Below are positions 53,597 to 60,698 of a stretch of DNA of 64,000 bases, one piece after another. A program made the position numbers and the translations under genes. The number at the start of each line of letters is the position of its first letter. The first letter of the stretch is position 1. Source of the stretch: Ktedonobacter racemifer DSM 44963 (lineage in GTDB: Bacteria > Chloroflexota > Ktedonobacteria > Ktedonobacterales > Ktedonobacteraceae); the NCBI RefSeq assembly GCF_000178855.1, contig NZ_ADVG01000001.1, positions 1-64,000 of the forward strand, in the 5' to 3' direction. The notes under the pieces were generated by a model. That model did no database searches, was not told where the DNA came from, and saw nothing but the letters and a program-made list of their open reading frames with translations.

Positions 53597-53753
53597 GTTT
53601 CCTTCCTCCTTCTCTTTCTTCCTCGTGGAGAGCTACGGGGAGAGAGCGCCACGAGAGATCCACAACAGGGTGTTCAAGCGAACAGTGAGGCAGAGGTGGA
53701 GGGTCGACGAACATGAGCACAATGTGCGGGAGCGCGGGAGGAGCAGCATACAT
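53508..53753 (-). CDS. Candidate upstream ORF overlapping the Na/Pi gene start
   Basis: From ATG 53753 (GGGGGA upstream) the frame reads MYAAPPALPHIVLMFVDPPP and LPHCSLEHP, crosses the ribosome site of the Na/Pi gene and stops within it at 53508. The run DPPPLP is of the kind that stalls or destabilises ribosomes. A regulatory uORF is possible; coding bias cannot be judged. Confidence 0.25.
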   Translation of the reverse strand: MYAAPPALPHIVLMFVDPPPLPHCSLEHPVVDLSWRSLPVALHEEEREGGRKHDADHFTHPDSWTPHDRSRIVAVWRAPGH

Positions 53754-53756
53754 AAT

Positions 53757-53774
53757 CCCCCAACATTGGGGGGG
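53757..53774. promoter_or_regulatory. C/G-tract palindrome in the Na/Pi leader
   Basis: CCCCC-AACATT-GGGGG resembles the operators of P1-P3 but lacks a clear TTGACT/TATACT promoter beside it. It may be a further regulator site or an RNA hairpin. Confidence 0.35.
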
Positions 53775-53868
53775 CTCGTACCCACAGTACGGTACTCTCA
53801 CCACTCATGTTTCAAAGCGTATGCGTCGAAACGGCGAGGGGTGAGCGGAGAACTTCAGCGGAGAAGAA

Positions 53869-53952
53869 CTACCAGGGCACGCTCGCTATCGCGGCGGTAC
53901 GCGGTCGGCCCGGCCAACCATTGCCGGGACTACTACCAGGGTCTGTGCCCAT
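53869..53952 (-). CDS. Leader peptide ORF (27 aa) downstream of promoter P2
   Basis: ATG 53952 with AAGGAGGAA seven bases upstream, an unusually strong site. The peptide begins MGTDPGSSPGNGWPG and ends with TAG at 53869. It shares the coding string GACCCTGGTAGT with the leader at 54381. Transcribed leftward ahead of the Na/Pi gene. Likely a cis-acting regulatory peptide rather than a functional protein. Confidence 0.5.
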   Translation of the reverse strand: MGTDPGSSPGNGWPGRPRTAAIASVPW

Positions 53953-54036
53953 AACAATTCCTCCTTCTTGATAGGCAGGGGATCTCGAAATTCTCTACCG
54001 AGAAGCCTGTGCCGCTGATTTCTCTCTCTATCCGGG

Positions 54037-54099
54037 TACCCCCCATAGGGGATTTTTGAGTTCTGTTGGAGTATAGCTCCTCTCTTTCCCAAAAGTCAA
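54037..54099 (-). promoter_or_regulatory. Promoter P2 with C/G-tract operator
   Basis: Minus strand: TTGACT (54099-54094), 18-base spacer, TATACT (54075-54070), then ATCCCC-TAT-GGGGGGTA at 54053-54037. Same geometry as P1 and P3, including CCTTGACTTTTG at the -35. It reads toward the leader peptide and the Na/Pi gene. Confidence 0.75.
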
Positions 54100-54207
54100 G
54101 GGAAAATAGATGCGAAAATCGCCACTATACAATCTATTTGGCATCCTCAACGAAATTTTGAGCCGTTGTTGAGATGCTCTTTTTCACAAAAATGCCACAA
54201 TCAACCC

Positions 54208-54270
54208 TTGACTTTTGGTTTTTGTGCCGAGTATACTCCGTTTGAAGGAAATATCCCTCCCAAGGGGATA
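54208..54270 (+). promoter_or_regulatory. Promoter P3 with C/G-tract operator
   Basis: TTGACT (54208-54213), 18-base spacer, TATACT (54232-54237), then TATCCCT-CCCA-AGGGGATA at 54252-54270. It is divergent from P2; the 108 bases between the two -35 boxes contain a 10-bp hairpin (about 54133-54175). Drives the MDPDPG leader and the NRAMP gene. Confidence 0.75.
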
Positions 54271-54315
54271 TACCTACCCACTGGCAAAAAAAGTCGGATG
54301 ATCTGGCAATCTGTA

Positions 54316-54337
54316 GAGTCCATGCTGGCATGGACTC
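54316..54337 (+). promoter_or_regulatory. Hairpin in the NRAMP leader
   Basis: GAGTCCATG-CTGG-CATGGACTC, a 9-bp stem with a 4-base loop, lies between the operator of P3 and the leader ORF. It could be part of a leader structure that responds to translation of the short ORF. Confidence 0.45.
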
Positions 54338-54380
54338 ACATCCCGCCCCGCGGGCAACATACGCACAAAGGAGGAACCGA

Positions 54381-54455
54381 ATGGACCCTGACCCTGGTAG
54401 TCATTGTCCACAGCATATCCTGGTATGGTTCTTCCGTCGCACGCGAGCCGATTGA
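54381..54455 (+). CDS. Leader peptide ORF (24 aa) upstream of the NRAMP gene
   Basis: ATG 54381 with AAAGGAGGAA five bases upstream. The peptide begins MDPDPGSHCPQH and ends with a hydrophobic/basic stretch (LVWFFRRTRAD), stop at 54455. Enterobacterial MgtL begins MEPDP and acts by ribosome destabilisation at low Mg2+; the acidic/proline start here fits the same principle. 256 bases of untranslated sequence follow before the transporter gene. Functional analogy is inference. Confidence 0.55.
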   Translation: MDPDPGSHCPQHILVWFFRRTRAD

Positions 54456-54711
54456 TACCGTAAGCAGTCTGGTAAGCCCCTCAATCTGCCTACGCTCACT
54501 CATGCCTCGCTGCCAACGACGGAATTCCACGACCTAGGAAGCGAGTCGCGTGAGGGAACAAGGCGCTGTTACTCCTCTCGTTGGAGAGTGTGTGTGCCTG
54601 TCATTTCCTCTCACTTCTCCCCCTGCCTGCCATCTCTCTGCCTGGTGCTATTGCAACAGGAGCTGATGGTAGTTTCTTCTGTCTCTATTGCAAGAACGAG
54701 AGAATATTCCA

Positions 54712-56376
54712 ATGTCTCTGATGAAAGATATGATGCCGCTGGACGAGCGGAACGAGATGCATACTGCCCATTTAGATGAGGCGCACATCGGTGATATTCA
54801 AGGCGCCTGGGGAACCATTCGCAGGGGTGAGCGCACACCACGCCGCACATGGGGGGGGCGCCTGATCACCCTGCTGGTCATTATGGGGCCAGGTCTGATC
54901 ACCACGGTCGGCGACAACGATGCCGGTGGAGTGCAGACCTACCTGCAAGCGGGCCAGAACTACGGCACCAGCCTGCTCTGGACGCTCCTCATCCTCATCC
55001 CGGTGCTGATTGTCAACCAGGAGATGGTTGTGCGCCTGGGCGCGGTGACTGGTGTGGGACATGCCCGATTGATCTTTGAGCGTTTCGGCACGTTCTGGGG
55101 CGCCTTTTCCGTGGGCGATCTCTTTCTCCTGAACTTTCTGACCATCGTGACCGAATTTATTGGCTTTAGCATGGCCTTACAATACTTTGGTGTAAGCCCA
55201 TTCATCTCGGTGCCCGTTGGTGTCGTGGGGTTGATCGCGATCACGGCCACGGGCAGCTTCCGCCGCTGGGAGAGCGCCATGTGGCTGTGCGCTCTCGTGA
55301 GTTTCCTGATGATCCCGCTTGCATTCATCCCGCATCCAGCCATAGGACCCGTGGTGCGTGACACCTTTCTCCCGGGCATTCGTGGGGGTGTGAACTCGAC
55401 GGCGCTACTGACCATTATCGCCATTGTCGGCACAACGGTGGCTCCCTGGCAGCTCTTCTTCCAGCAATCGAACATCATTGATAAGCGCCTGACCTCCCGC
55501 TGGATCAAACACGAGCGGGCAGACACAATTATTGGTTCCTTCATCACCAATATCACCGCGGGCGGCCTGATTGTCGCGGCGGCCTTCGCCTTCACCAATA
55601 CTCCATTTGATAACAACTTTGTGGACGTGCTGACCAGCGCCCAGGGCATGGCGCACCTTGGCTATGCTAACATGGGAGCCATCGTCGCCATCATCCTGCT
55701 GAATGCAAGCATCGTGGGGGCGTGCGCGGTCACCCTCTCGACCTCGTACGCCTTCGGAGATGTCTTTAAGGTCAACCATTCGCTGCACCGCAAGGTGCGT
55801 GAGGCCAAACTCTTCTATGGCAGCTACGCGGGACTCGTCGCGCTTGCCGGAGCCATTGTGCTCATTCCCCATGCCCCACTTGGTCTGCTGACGCTGGCCG
55901 TCCAGGCACTGGCGGGTATCCTGCTGCCGAGCGCGACCGTCTTCCTGGTGCTCCTCTGCAATGACCGCGCCGTCCTGGGTCCCTGGGTCAATAAGCCCTG
56001 GCTCAACGCCATCGCCGCGGTTATCGTCGGTACGCTCGTTGTGCTCTCGCTCATTCTGGCGACCACGACCTTCTTCACCCTAAGCGACGCGGATACTGTG
56101 CGCCTGGCGACTGGCCTGGGTATTACCCTGGTGATCGTATTGATTGCCATGGGCGTGGTTACGCTGGTACAACGCATTCGCAAAGGGCCAGATCCAGAAC
56201 TGGTGGCGCTGGAGCGCGCGGAGAAGGAAACCTGGCAGATGCCGCCACTACAAGAACTCACCACGCCTATCTGGTCAGCGACGCGCAAGGTCGGTATGCT
56301 CACGCTGCGTATCTACCTGATCGTCGCAGTCATCCTGATGGTCGTCAAAGTCATCCAACTTGCCCTCGGACATTGA
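54712..56376 (+). CDS. NRAMP-family divalent metal transporter, magnesium-type (NRMT-like) metal site
   Basis: 554 residues with about 11 transmembrane helices and a soluble N-terminus of about 50 residues. The first-helix motif, DPGN in Mn/Fe transporters, is D70-A-G-G here (GPGLITTVGDNDAGGVQTYL). The sixth-helix MPH is A244-P-W (GTTVAPWQLFFQQ). Loss of the methionine and asparagine is the pattern described for NRAMP-related Mg2+ transporters. It should import a divalent cation with or without protons. ATG 54712 is preferred to a TTG at 54688. Preceded by promoter P3 and a leader ORF; a perfect hairpin follows. Confidence 0.85.
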   Translation: MSLMKDMMPLDERNEMHTAHLDEAHIGDIQGAWGTIRRGERTPRRTWGGRLITLLVIMGPGLITTVGDNDAGGVQTYLQAGQNYGTSLLWTLLILIPVLIVNQEMVVRLGAVTGVGHARLIFERFGTFWGAFSVGDLFLLNFLTIVTEFIGFSMALQYFGVSPFISVPVGVVGLIAITATGSFRRWESAMWLCALVSFLMIPLAFIPHPAIGPVVRDTFLPGIRGGVNSTALLTIIAIVGTTVAPWQLFFQQSNIIDKRLTSRWIKHERADTIIGSFITNITAGGLIVAAAFAFTNTPFDNNFVDVLTSAQGMAHLGYANMGAIVAIILLNASIVGACAVTLSTSYAFGDVFKVNHSLHRKVREAKLFYGSYAGLVALAGAIVLIPHAPLGLLTLAVQALAGILLPSATVFLVLLCNDRAVLGPWVNKPWLNAIAAVIVGTLVVLSLILATTTFFTLSDADTVRLATGLGITLVIVLIAMGVVTLVQRIRKGPDPELVALERAEKETWQMPPLQELTTPIWSATRKVGMLTLRIYLIVAVILMVVKVIQLALGH

Positions 56377-56384
56377 GAAAAAAG

Positions 56385-56445
56385 GGTAAGGAATGAGATG
56401 CGCCCTGGCAGCTTGCAGCTGCCAGGGCGCATCTCATTCCTTACC
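56385..56445. terminator. Perfect hairpin, 29-bp arms
   Basis: GGTAAGGAATGAGATGCGCC... and its complement surround the loop TGC, starting nine bases after the NRAMP stop. 56446-56717 shows no gene. Confidence 0.65.
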
Positions 56446-56717
56446 AGAGCGAGCGCAAAAGGTCGGAAGACCAGAAACGGAGACCCCCTTTTCGAGGGTG
56501 AAATGTACTTCCTCCATACTTTCTTCCTCATTCGAAGGAAGAGGCAGTTATGGTACAACTGCAGCACTTACCTCACTAAGGATGTATCTTCATTCCAGAG
56601 GCACTCTTCAGGAGTAACATGTTCTACTGCTATTGTGTTACTGTTACTCACCACGACTGCAATAACGTTTGCGCTCTAGAGGACGCGCGACAAAGTCTAC
56701 TGTTTAGAGGCAAGCAG

Positions 56718-57791
56718 TTAAGTCGGAAGATCAGTGGTGCCTGCGATGCTGATACAGTTGCGCCCCATCTGCTTGGCTACGTACATGGCGTGATCTGCTT
56801 GTTCAATCAGATCGTCACTGGTTGCTTCATATTGTCGTGAAAGCGCAATCCCAATGCTTGCTGTTACCGTGATAGTATGAATCCCACTATCGGCCTGCCA
56901 CGTGTACGGCTGAGTAGCAAGAATCGTCCTGACCTGCTCTGCGATGGCTTTCGCACCAGGAAGAGAAGCATCGAGAAGTACAAACACAAATTCCTCACCG
57001 CCATAACGACCAACAATGCATTGTGGTGTCATAAGGGTACGAAAACGACGCCCAACCTCGTGAAGAAGCGCATCGCCGACACGATGCCCCCAGAGATCGT
57101 TGACCTGTTTAAAATGATCCAGGTCAACAAATAAGAGGGCACATGACGCCTGAATACTGTGTGCCCAGGAGAGCGCATGCTCAATCTCATCGATGATCGC
57201 TCGACGATTGGGCAGTTCGGTGACTGGATCAGTCACTGCAGCCCGTGCGAGTGCAGCAAGTAAGAGACGTTGTGCCTGGTAGGACTCCTGTAATCGGTGC
57301 CGTAAGGCAATTTCTTGTTGCATTGCCCGCTGCTGACTATGTAATAATACACGTATGCGCGGATATTCACCGCCGATCCATCCGATACTCAGGGTCGTCA
57401 CTATGAGAAGGGTAACCAGAATTACCCACTGTTGATGTGAAAGAAGAGGGGTCCAGGAGATCGAGAAGGTGGTCCACAGACAGACGCTTGATGCGACAAT
57501 ACCCATGAGCGAGAGGAGCACAATCCTCCAATGGTGGATTCGTCGCTGCGGAGTTACGTGATGTGTTCGCAGAACGAACAACACTGGCATGAAGAAAAGC
57601 AGGATGAGCGAACCAAGCCAGAGCAGAAAAGCTCCTGCAAGAAACACTTCAGCGATCCCCCTGGCTATCCATTGTGGTTTTGCAATCCCTTCCAGCAGAA
57701 ATGGAAGCGTCATAAACGTGAGCAGAATGAGGAGCACGGTGAGAAGCATTTGCAGAAGCAGGCTGCGGAGAGGCACACCGCCGCGGTTCAC
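56718..57791 (-). CDS. Diguanylate cyclase (GGDEF) preceded by permease-like membrane segment
   Basis: 357 residues from GTG 57791. Four transmembrane helices (about 9-32, 45-75, 88-110, 120-142) precede a GGDEF domain (about 185-350): DPVTELPNRRA, DLDHFKQVNDLWGHRVGDALL and the active site RYGGEEFVF, so it should make cyclic di-GMP. No clear RxxD inhibitory site precedes the motif. Its first residues NRGGVPLRSLLLQ match the loop after the eighth helix of APC permeases and continue the upstream ORF, whose stop overlaps this GTG (GTGA). See the permease entry: both probably form one split protein. Confidence 0.85.
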   Translation of the reverse strand: MNRGGVPLRSLLLQMLLTVLLILLTFMTLPFLLEGIAKPQWIARGIAEVFLAGAFLLWLGSLILLFFMPVLFVLRTHHVTPQRRIHHWRIVLLSLMGIVASSVCLWTTFSISWTPLLSHQQWVILVTLLIVTTLSIGWIGGEYPRIRVLLHSQQRAMQQEIALRHRLQESYQAQRLLLAALARAAVTDPVTELPNRRAIIDEIEHALSWAHSIQASCALLFVDLDHFKQVNDLWGHRVGDALLHEVGRRFRTLMTPQCIVGRYGGEEFVFVLLDASLPGAKAIAEQVRTILATQPYTWQADSGIHTITVTASIGIALSRQYEATSDDLIEQADHAMYVAKQMGRNCISIAGTTDLPT

Positions 57792-58387
57792 GAGAGCCAG
57801 TGCTGGAGGGAGACGTTGCTGCTGGGCAAGTTCACGAGGAGACGAGAAAACAAGACTTGTATCGCAGCGAGAAGCAGGATATTGGCAACGGTTAAGGCGA
57901 TACCAAAAAGCATGGCGGGAGTGGGTCCAAATACGGTCGTGATGGCTCGAATAAAAGGGAGATACTCACTGATATGGATTGAAGGTTTCATTGCCATGAC
58001 ACCAAAGGTTGCAAAGAGATAGAGAAAAAACATGATTGAGACTCCCCACCAAACATAGCCAGAAGCCTTGTGTATTCCAGCCTGTCCACCAGATATTTCC
58101 CTCCCTAGAAAGAGGGGATAATTGATGCCAAGCAAGGCGAGAATCACGATACCGTACACCGATCCACCGTGAGACCAGTGGGGAAATGGATGCCACGCTG
58201 TTTGCAAGACATGTCCAGACCAGAGCCACCATACTCCTGCCCCTCCGAGAATGAGATAGAGGCTACACGTCAAGAAGCAGCCTCCCAGGAGAATATATCT
58301 CAAGTAGCGCATGGGAATACAGGCAATACTTGTAGAAAGCATAAAAATACTCATCATTGCTAGCCCTTGTCCAAACGGCATCTCCAA
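57788..58387 (-). pseudogene. APC-type permease, middle part, 5' end removed by IS3
   Basis: About 200 residues with five or six transmembrane helices, containing SGGQAGIHKASGYVWWGVS and TVFGPTPAMLFGIALTVANILLLAAIQVLFSRL. The last looks like the eighth-helix region of amino-acid/polyamine permeases (..xxxRLIYAMARDGxLP). The expected next piece (RGVPxRSLL) is encoded by the next ORF in the -1 frame. The frame is open to within 26 bases of the IS3 element at 58414 and lacks the first helices. It is either a broken gene or the first half of a permease-GGDEF fusion. Confidence 0.6.
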
Positions 58388-58447
58388 CCAGGAAGGGGAT
58401 AGATAGGTGAAATTGACCCAGAAAAATGGACTCTTGAAATGTGGAGA

Positions 58448-59269
58448 TCAACTCCTCTTCGACTGATGTGCTTGCTCGAAAGCAAGTGGACTGACATACT
58501 GGAGTGTCGAGTGCAACCGGATGGGGTTATAGAAGCATTCCAGGTACTCAAAAATGGCTGAGCGGGCCTGCTGCCTGGTCTGGAAACACACGCGATTGGT
58601 ACACTCTTTGGCGAGGGTCGCAAAGAAAGACTCCATCGGCGCATTATCCCAACAATTGGCCGTGCGACTCATACTGACCTCAATCCCCAGCTCACGCAAG
58701 GCAGTCTGATAACGCTCACACGTAAACTCGCTTCCCCTATCTGAATGATGGAGCAGCCCCACCTCCGGCTGGCGTCTAGCGACCGCCATGCGCAACGCCA
58801 GTTCCACCAGAGCGCCATCTTCGACGGCATCCATCGCCCACCCCACTACCCGGCGTGAGAAAAGATCCACAATCGCGGCCACGTAGAGCCAACCCTCGGC
58901 AGTGGAGACCGCTTTGATATCGGTGACCCAACGCGTATTGGGCTGCTCCACTTCGAATTCCCGGTTGAGAAGATTGGGAGCAAAACGTCCCTTGGGGTCG
59001 CACTTGGTAGTGGGCTTGCACGTGCGCTTGACGTGTGCGCTCATCCCGAGCTGCCGCATCAACCGCTGAACCCGCTTGCGGGAGGTTTGCACTCCTCGTT
59101 CTTTGAGGACAGCATGAATCCGTGGGCTGCCATAGACCCGCCGATGCTCCAGGAAAATCTGTTGAATGTCGGCGGCTAGCCTGGCATCTTCTCGGCAATG
59201 CTGGGAAGCCTCTCGGGTTTTCCACGCAGAATAGCCGCTCTCAGAGACGTCAAGTGCCTTGCAAAGCAA
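58448..59269 (-). CDS. IS3-family transposase OrfB (DDE integrase core)
   Basis: 273 residues from 59269. HTH_21 region HRRVYGSPRIHAVLKERG, then the rve core with catalytic residues in WVTDIKAVSTAEGWLYVA (Asp), LHHSDRGSEFTCERYQ (Asp) and DNAPMESFFATLAKE (Glu), and the end YNPIRLHSTLQYVSPLAFE. In IS3 elements it is usually made as an OrfAB fusion by -1 frameshifting. Confidence 0.93.
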   Translation of the reverse strand: MLCKALDVSESGYSAWKTREASQHCREDARLAADIQQIFLEHRRVYGSPRIHAVLKERGVQTSRKRVQRLMRQLGMSAHVKRTCKPTTKCDPKGRFAPNLLNREFEVEQPNTRWVTDIKAVSTAEGWLYVAAIVDLFSRRVVGWAMDAVEDGALVELALRMAVARRQPEVGLLHHSDRGSEFTCERYQTALRELGIEVSMSRTANCWDNAPMESFFATLAKECTNRVCFQTRQQARSAIFEYLECFYNPIRLHSTLQYVSPLAFEQAHQSKRS

Positions 59270-59313
59270 CGTGATCGAGTAGGTGTGTTGGTGCTCTGCA
59301 ATGAACTGAAACC

Positions 59314-59610
59314 TCAGAGTTGGGGGCGCGAAAAGATGCCTAGTGCTTTTTTTAGCATATCACGCTCCTGACGCAAGAGGTCGTTTTCCCGCTTCAACTG
59401 GCGGATTTCTTCCTCCTGAGGGGTCTGGTGACCGCTGCCAGGAAAGGCTTGCTCTCTCTGCTCGGAAAACTGTTTACACCAATGGTGCAATGCACTGTCA
59501 GAAATGTCCAGGTCTCGTGCGATTTGGGCGAGTGGTTTCTGGCGAGATTGGACGAGTTTCACCGCTTCTACCTTAAATTCCTTGGTGAATTTCCGCTGCG
59601 GTTTTCGCAT
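59314..59610 (-). CDS. IS3-family OrfA (HTH_Tnp_1)
   Basis: 98 residues: KFTKEFKVEAVKLVQSRQ, LAQIARDLDISDSALHHWCKQF (helix-turn-helix), then a leucine zipper LKRENDLLRQERDMLKKAL. The 3' end contains CTAAAAAAAGC near 59350, a seven-A slippery site suited to -1 frameshifting into OrfB. Confidence 0.92.
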   Translation of the reverse strand: MRKPQRKFTKEFKVEAVKLVQSRQKPLAQIARDLDISDSALHHWCKQFSEQREQAFPGSGHQTPQEEEIRQLKRENDLLRQERDMLKKALGIFSRPQL

Positions 59611-59674
59611 GATCTTTCCCCTTCTCTTTGTGGGTTCACTTCTTGAAGTTTACTTTCCCCACTTTTCTGGGTCA

Positions 59675-60224
59675 AGACCAAAAAGCCATGCGTGACCTGG
59701 AGGCGTATCTGGCTCAATGCGGCCTGGAACCGTCTTTGCTTGATCTGACCAAGACGCGTGCCTCCCAGATCAATGGCTGTGCGTACTGGCTTGATATGCA
59801 TACGAAAGATGCGCGGAAAGACGGCGAAAGCGAACAACGGCTCTATGCGCTCGACGCCTGGCGGGAAACGCCTTTCTACACAGAGGGGGAGCAAGCTGCC
59901 CTGGCCTGGACAGAAGCGGTCACGCTGATTACCAGTGGGCATGTCCCTGACGAACTGTATCAAGGAGTAGGTCAGCACTTTACTGAGGAGGAACTGGTGT
60001 ACCTGACGCTGGCGATGGTTGCTATCAATGGCTGGAACCGTTTGACTATCAGTTTTGCACCGTACCTGGAACCTACCAGCCACCAATCCGGCAGTGAAGA
60101 TCTCGACGCCATATGTGGCGCGTCAGACGTACTGCAAAGAAGCTCTGGTGGAGAAAAAACCATTCACCTTACAGATAAGCAGACTATTGTACCCCTCTTC
60201 CCGCTCATGACTTACTTCAGATAA
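59675..60224 (+). pseudogene. Carboxymuconolactone decarboxylase/AhpD-like protein, 5'-truncated
   Basis: The frame emerges from the IS3 end and keeps KAMRDLEAYLAQCGLEPSLL from ATG 59688. The usual first about 20 residues are missing. The active-site motif reads INGCAYWLDMHTKDARK, where family members have CxxC (INGCAYCLDMH): the second Cys is Trp. EGEQAALAWTEAVTLI and LTLAMVAINGWNRLTISF complete the fold. The C-terminal extension beyond residue about 150 is atypical. Probably inactive as a peroxidase. Confidence 0.7.
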
Positions 60225-60333
60225 TTGGCAAAAAATACCACTATCGAAACTCACCATTTACACAGCGCGACAAAACATATGTCATAAAACGGCAAACCAG
60301 ACAAAGGGCATTCGCGATTACACTAAAACTTTA

Positions 60334-60516
60334 TCAGCAAGAACCTCCGCCCTTTGGTTCCTCGATAGCCTGGGAGGCAGGTTTACAACATGCACATTTC
60401 GCGCTTGCATCCAAACGCAAAGGATGATCACCACTTCCTGGCAGTCCACTCCACTTGTCCTGGCAAGCGAACGCAGAACACACTCTTTTTCTCCGTTGTT
60501 GACTTTGCCAATCCAT
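60334..60516 (-). CDS. Small cysteine-containing ORF, 60 aa
   Basis: ATG 60516 to TGA 60334. Basic N-terminus (QSQQRRKRVCSAFACQDKW), middle KCACCKPA and end GGGSC: six Cys that could bind a metal. No clear ribosome site. Unrecognised; could be a true small metal-binding protein or chance. The surrounding 60225-60690 has no other gene. Confidence 0.3.
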   Translation of the reverse strand: MDWQSQQRRKRVCSAFACQDKWSGLPGSGDHPLRLDASAKCACCKPASQAIEEPKGGGSC

Positions 60517-60698
60517 TCTACAATGGATGTGAGTGAAAAGCAGGTAATCGCCCTGAAAAACTACCCTCTCTAGGCCGCTGAATGGATAAGAGCGTTATCA
60601 GCCGCACAACATGGTGTCAGAACTCTCACCCGAAAGGTGAGTCCACGACAGGTATCTCTTCGGTTGTCCTGGTGAGTGTGAGGAAGGAACGCCATCTC

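Larger units (their letters stand above)
58414..59674 (-). mobile_element. IS3-family insertion sequence
   Basis: About 1261 bp with inverted ends TGACCCAGAAAA (58414) and the same read inward from 59674, and orfA/orfB in the minus direction. Left end abuts the permease remnant, right end a decapitated AhpD-like gene. The flanking triplets do not match, so it may have caused a deletion. Confidence 0.88.

Noticed and set aside
54456..54711. yybP-ykoY (Mn2+) or M-box (Mg2+) riboswitch before the NRAMP gene
   Set aside because: I could not find the conserved paired elements of either riboswitch in the leader; a covariance search would be decisive. The leader-peptide model fits better.
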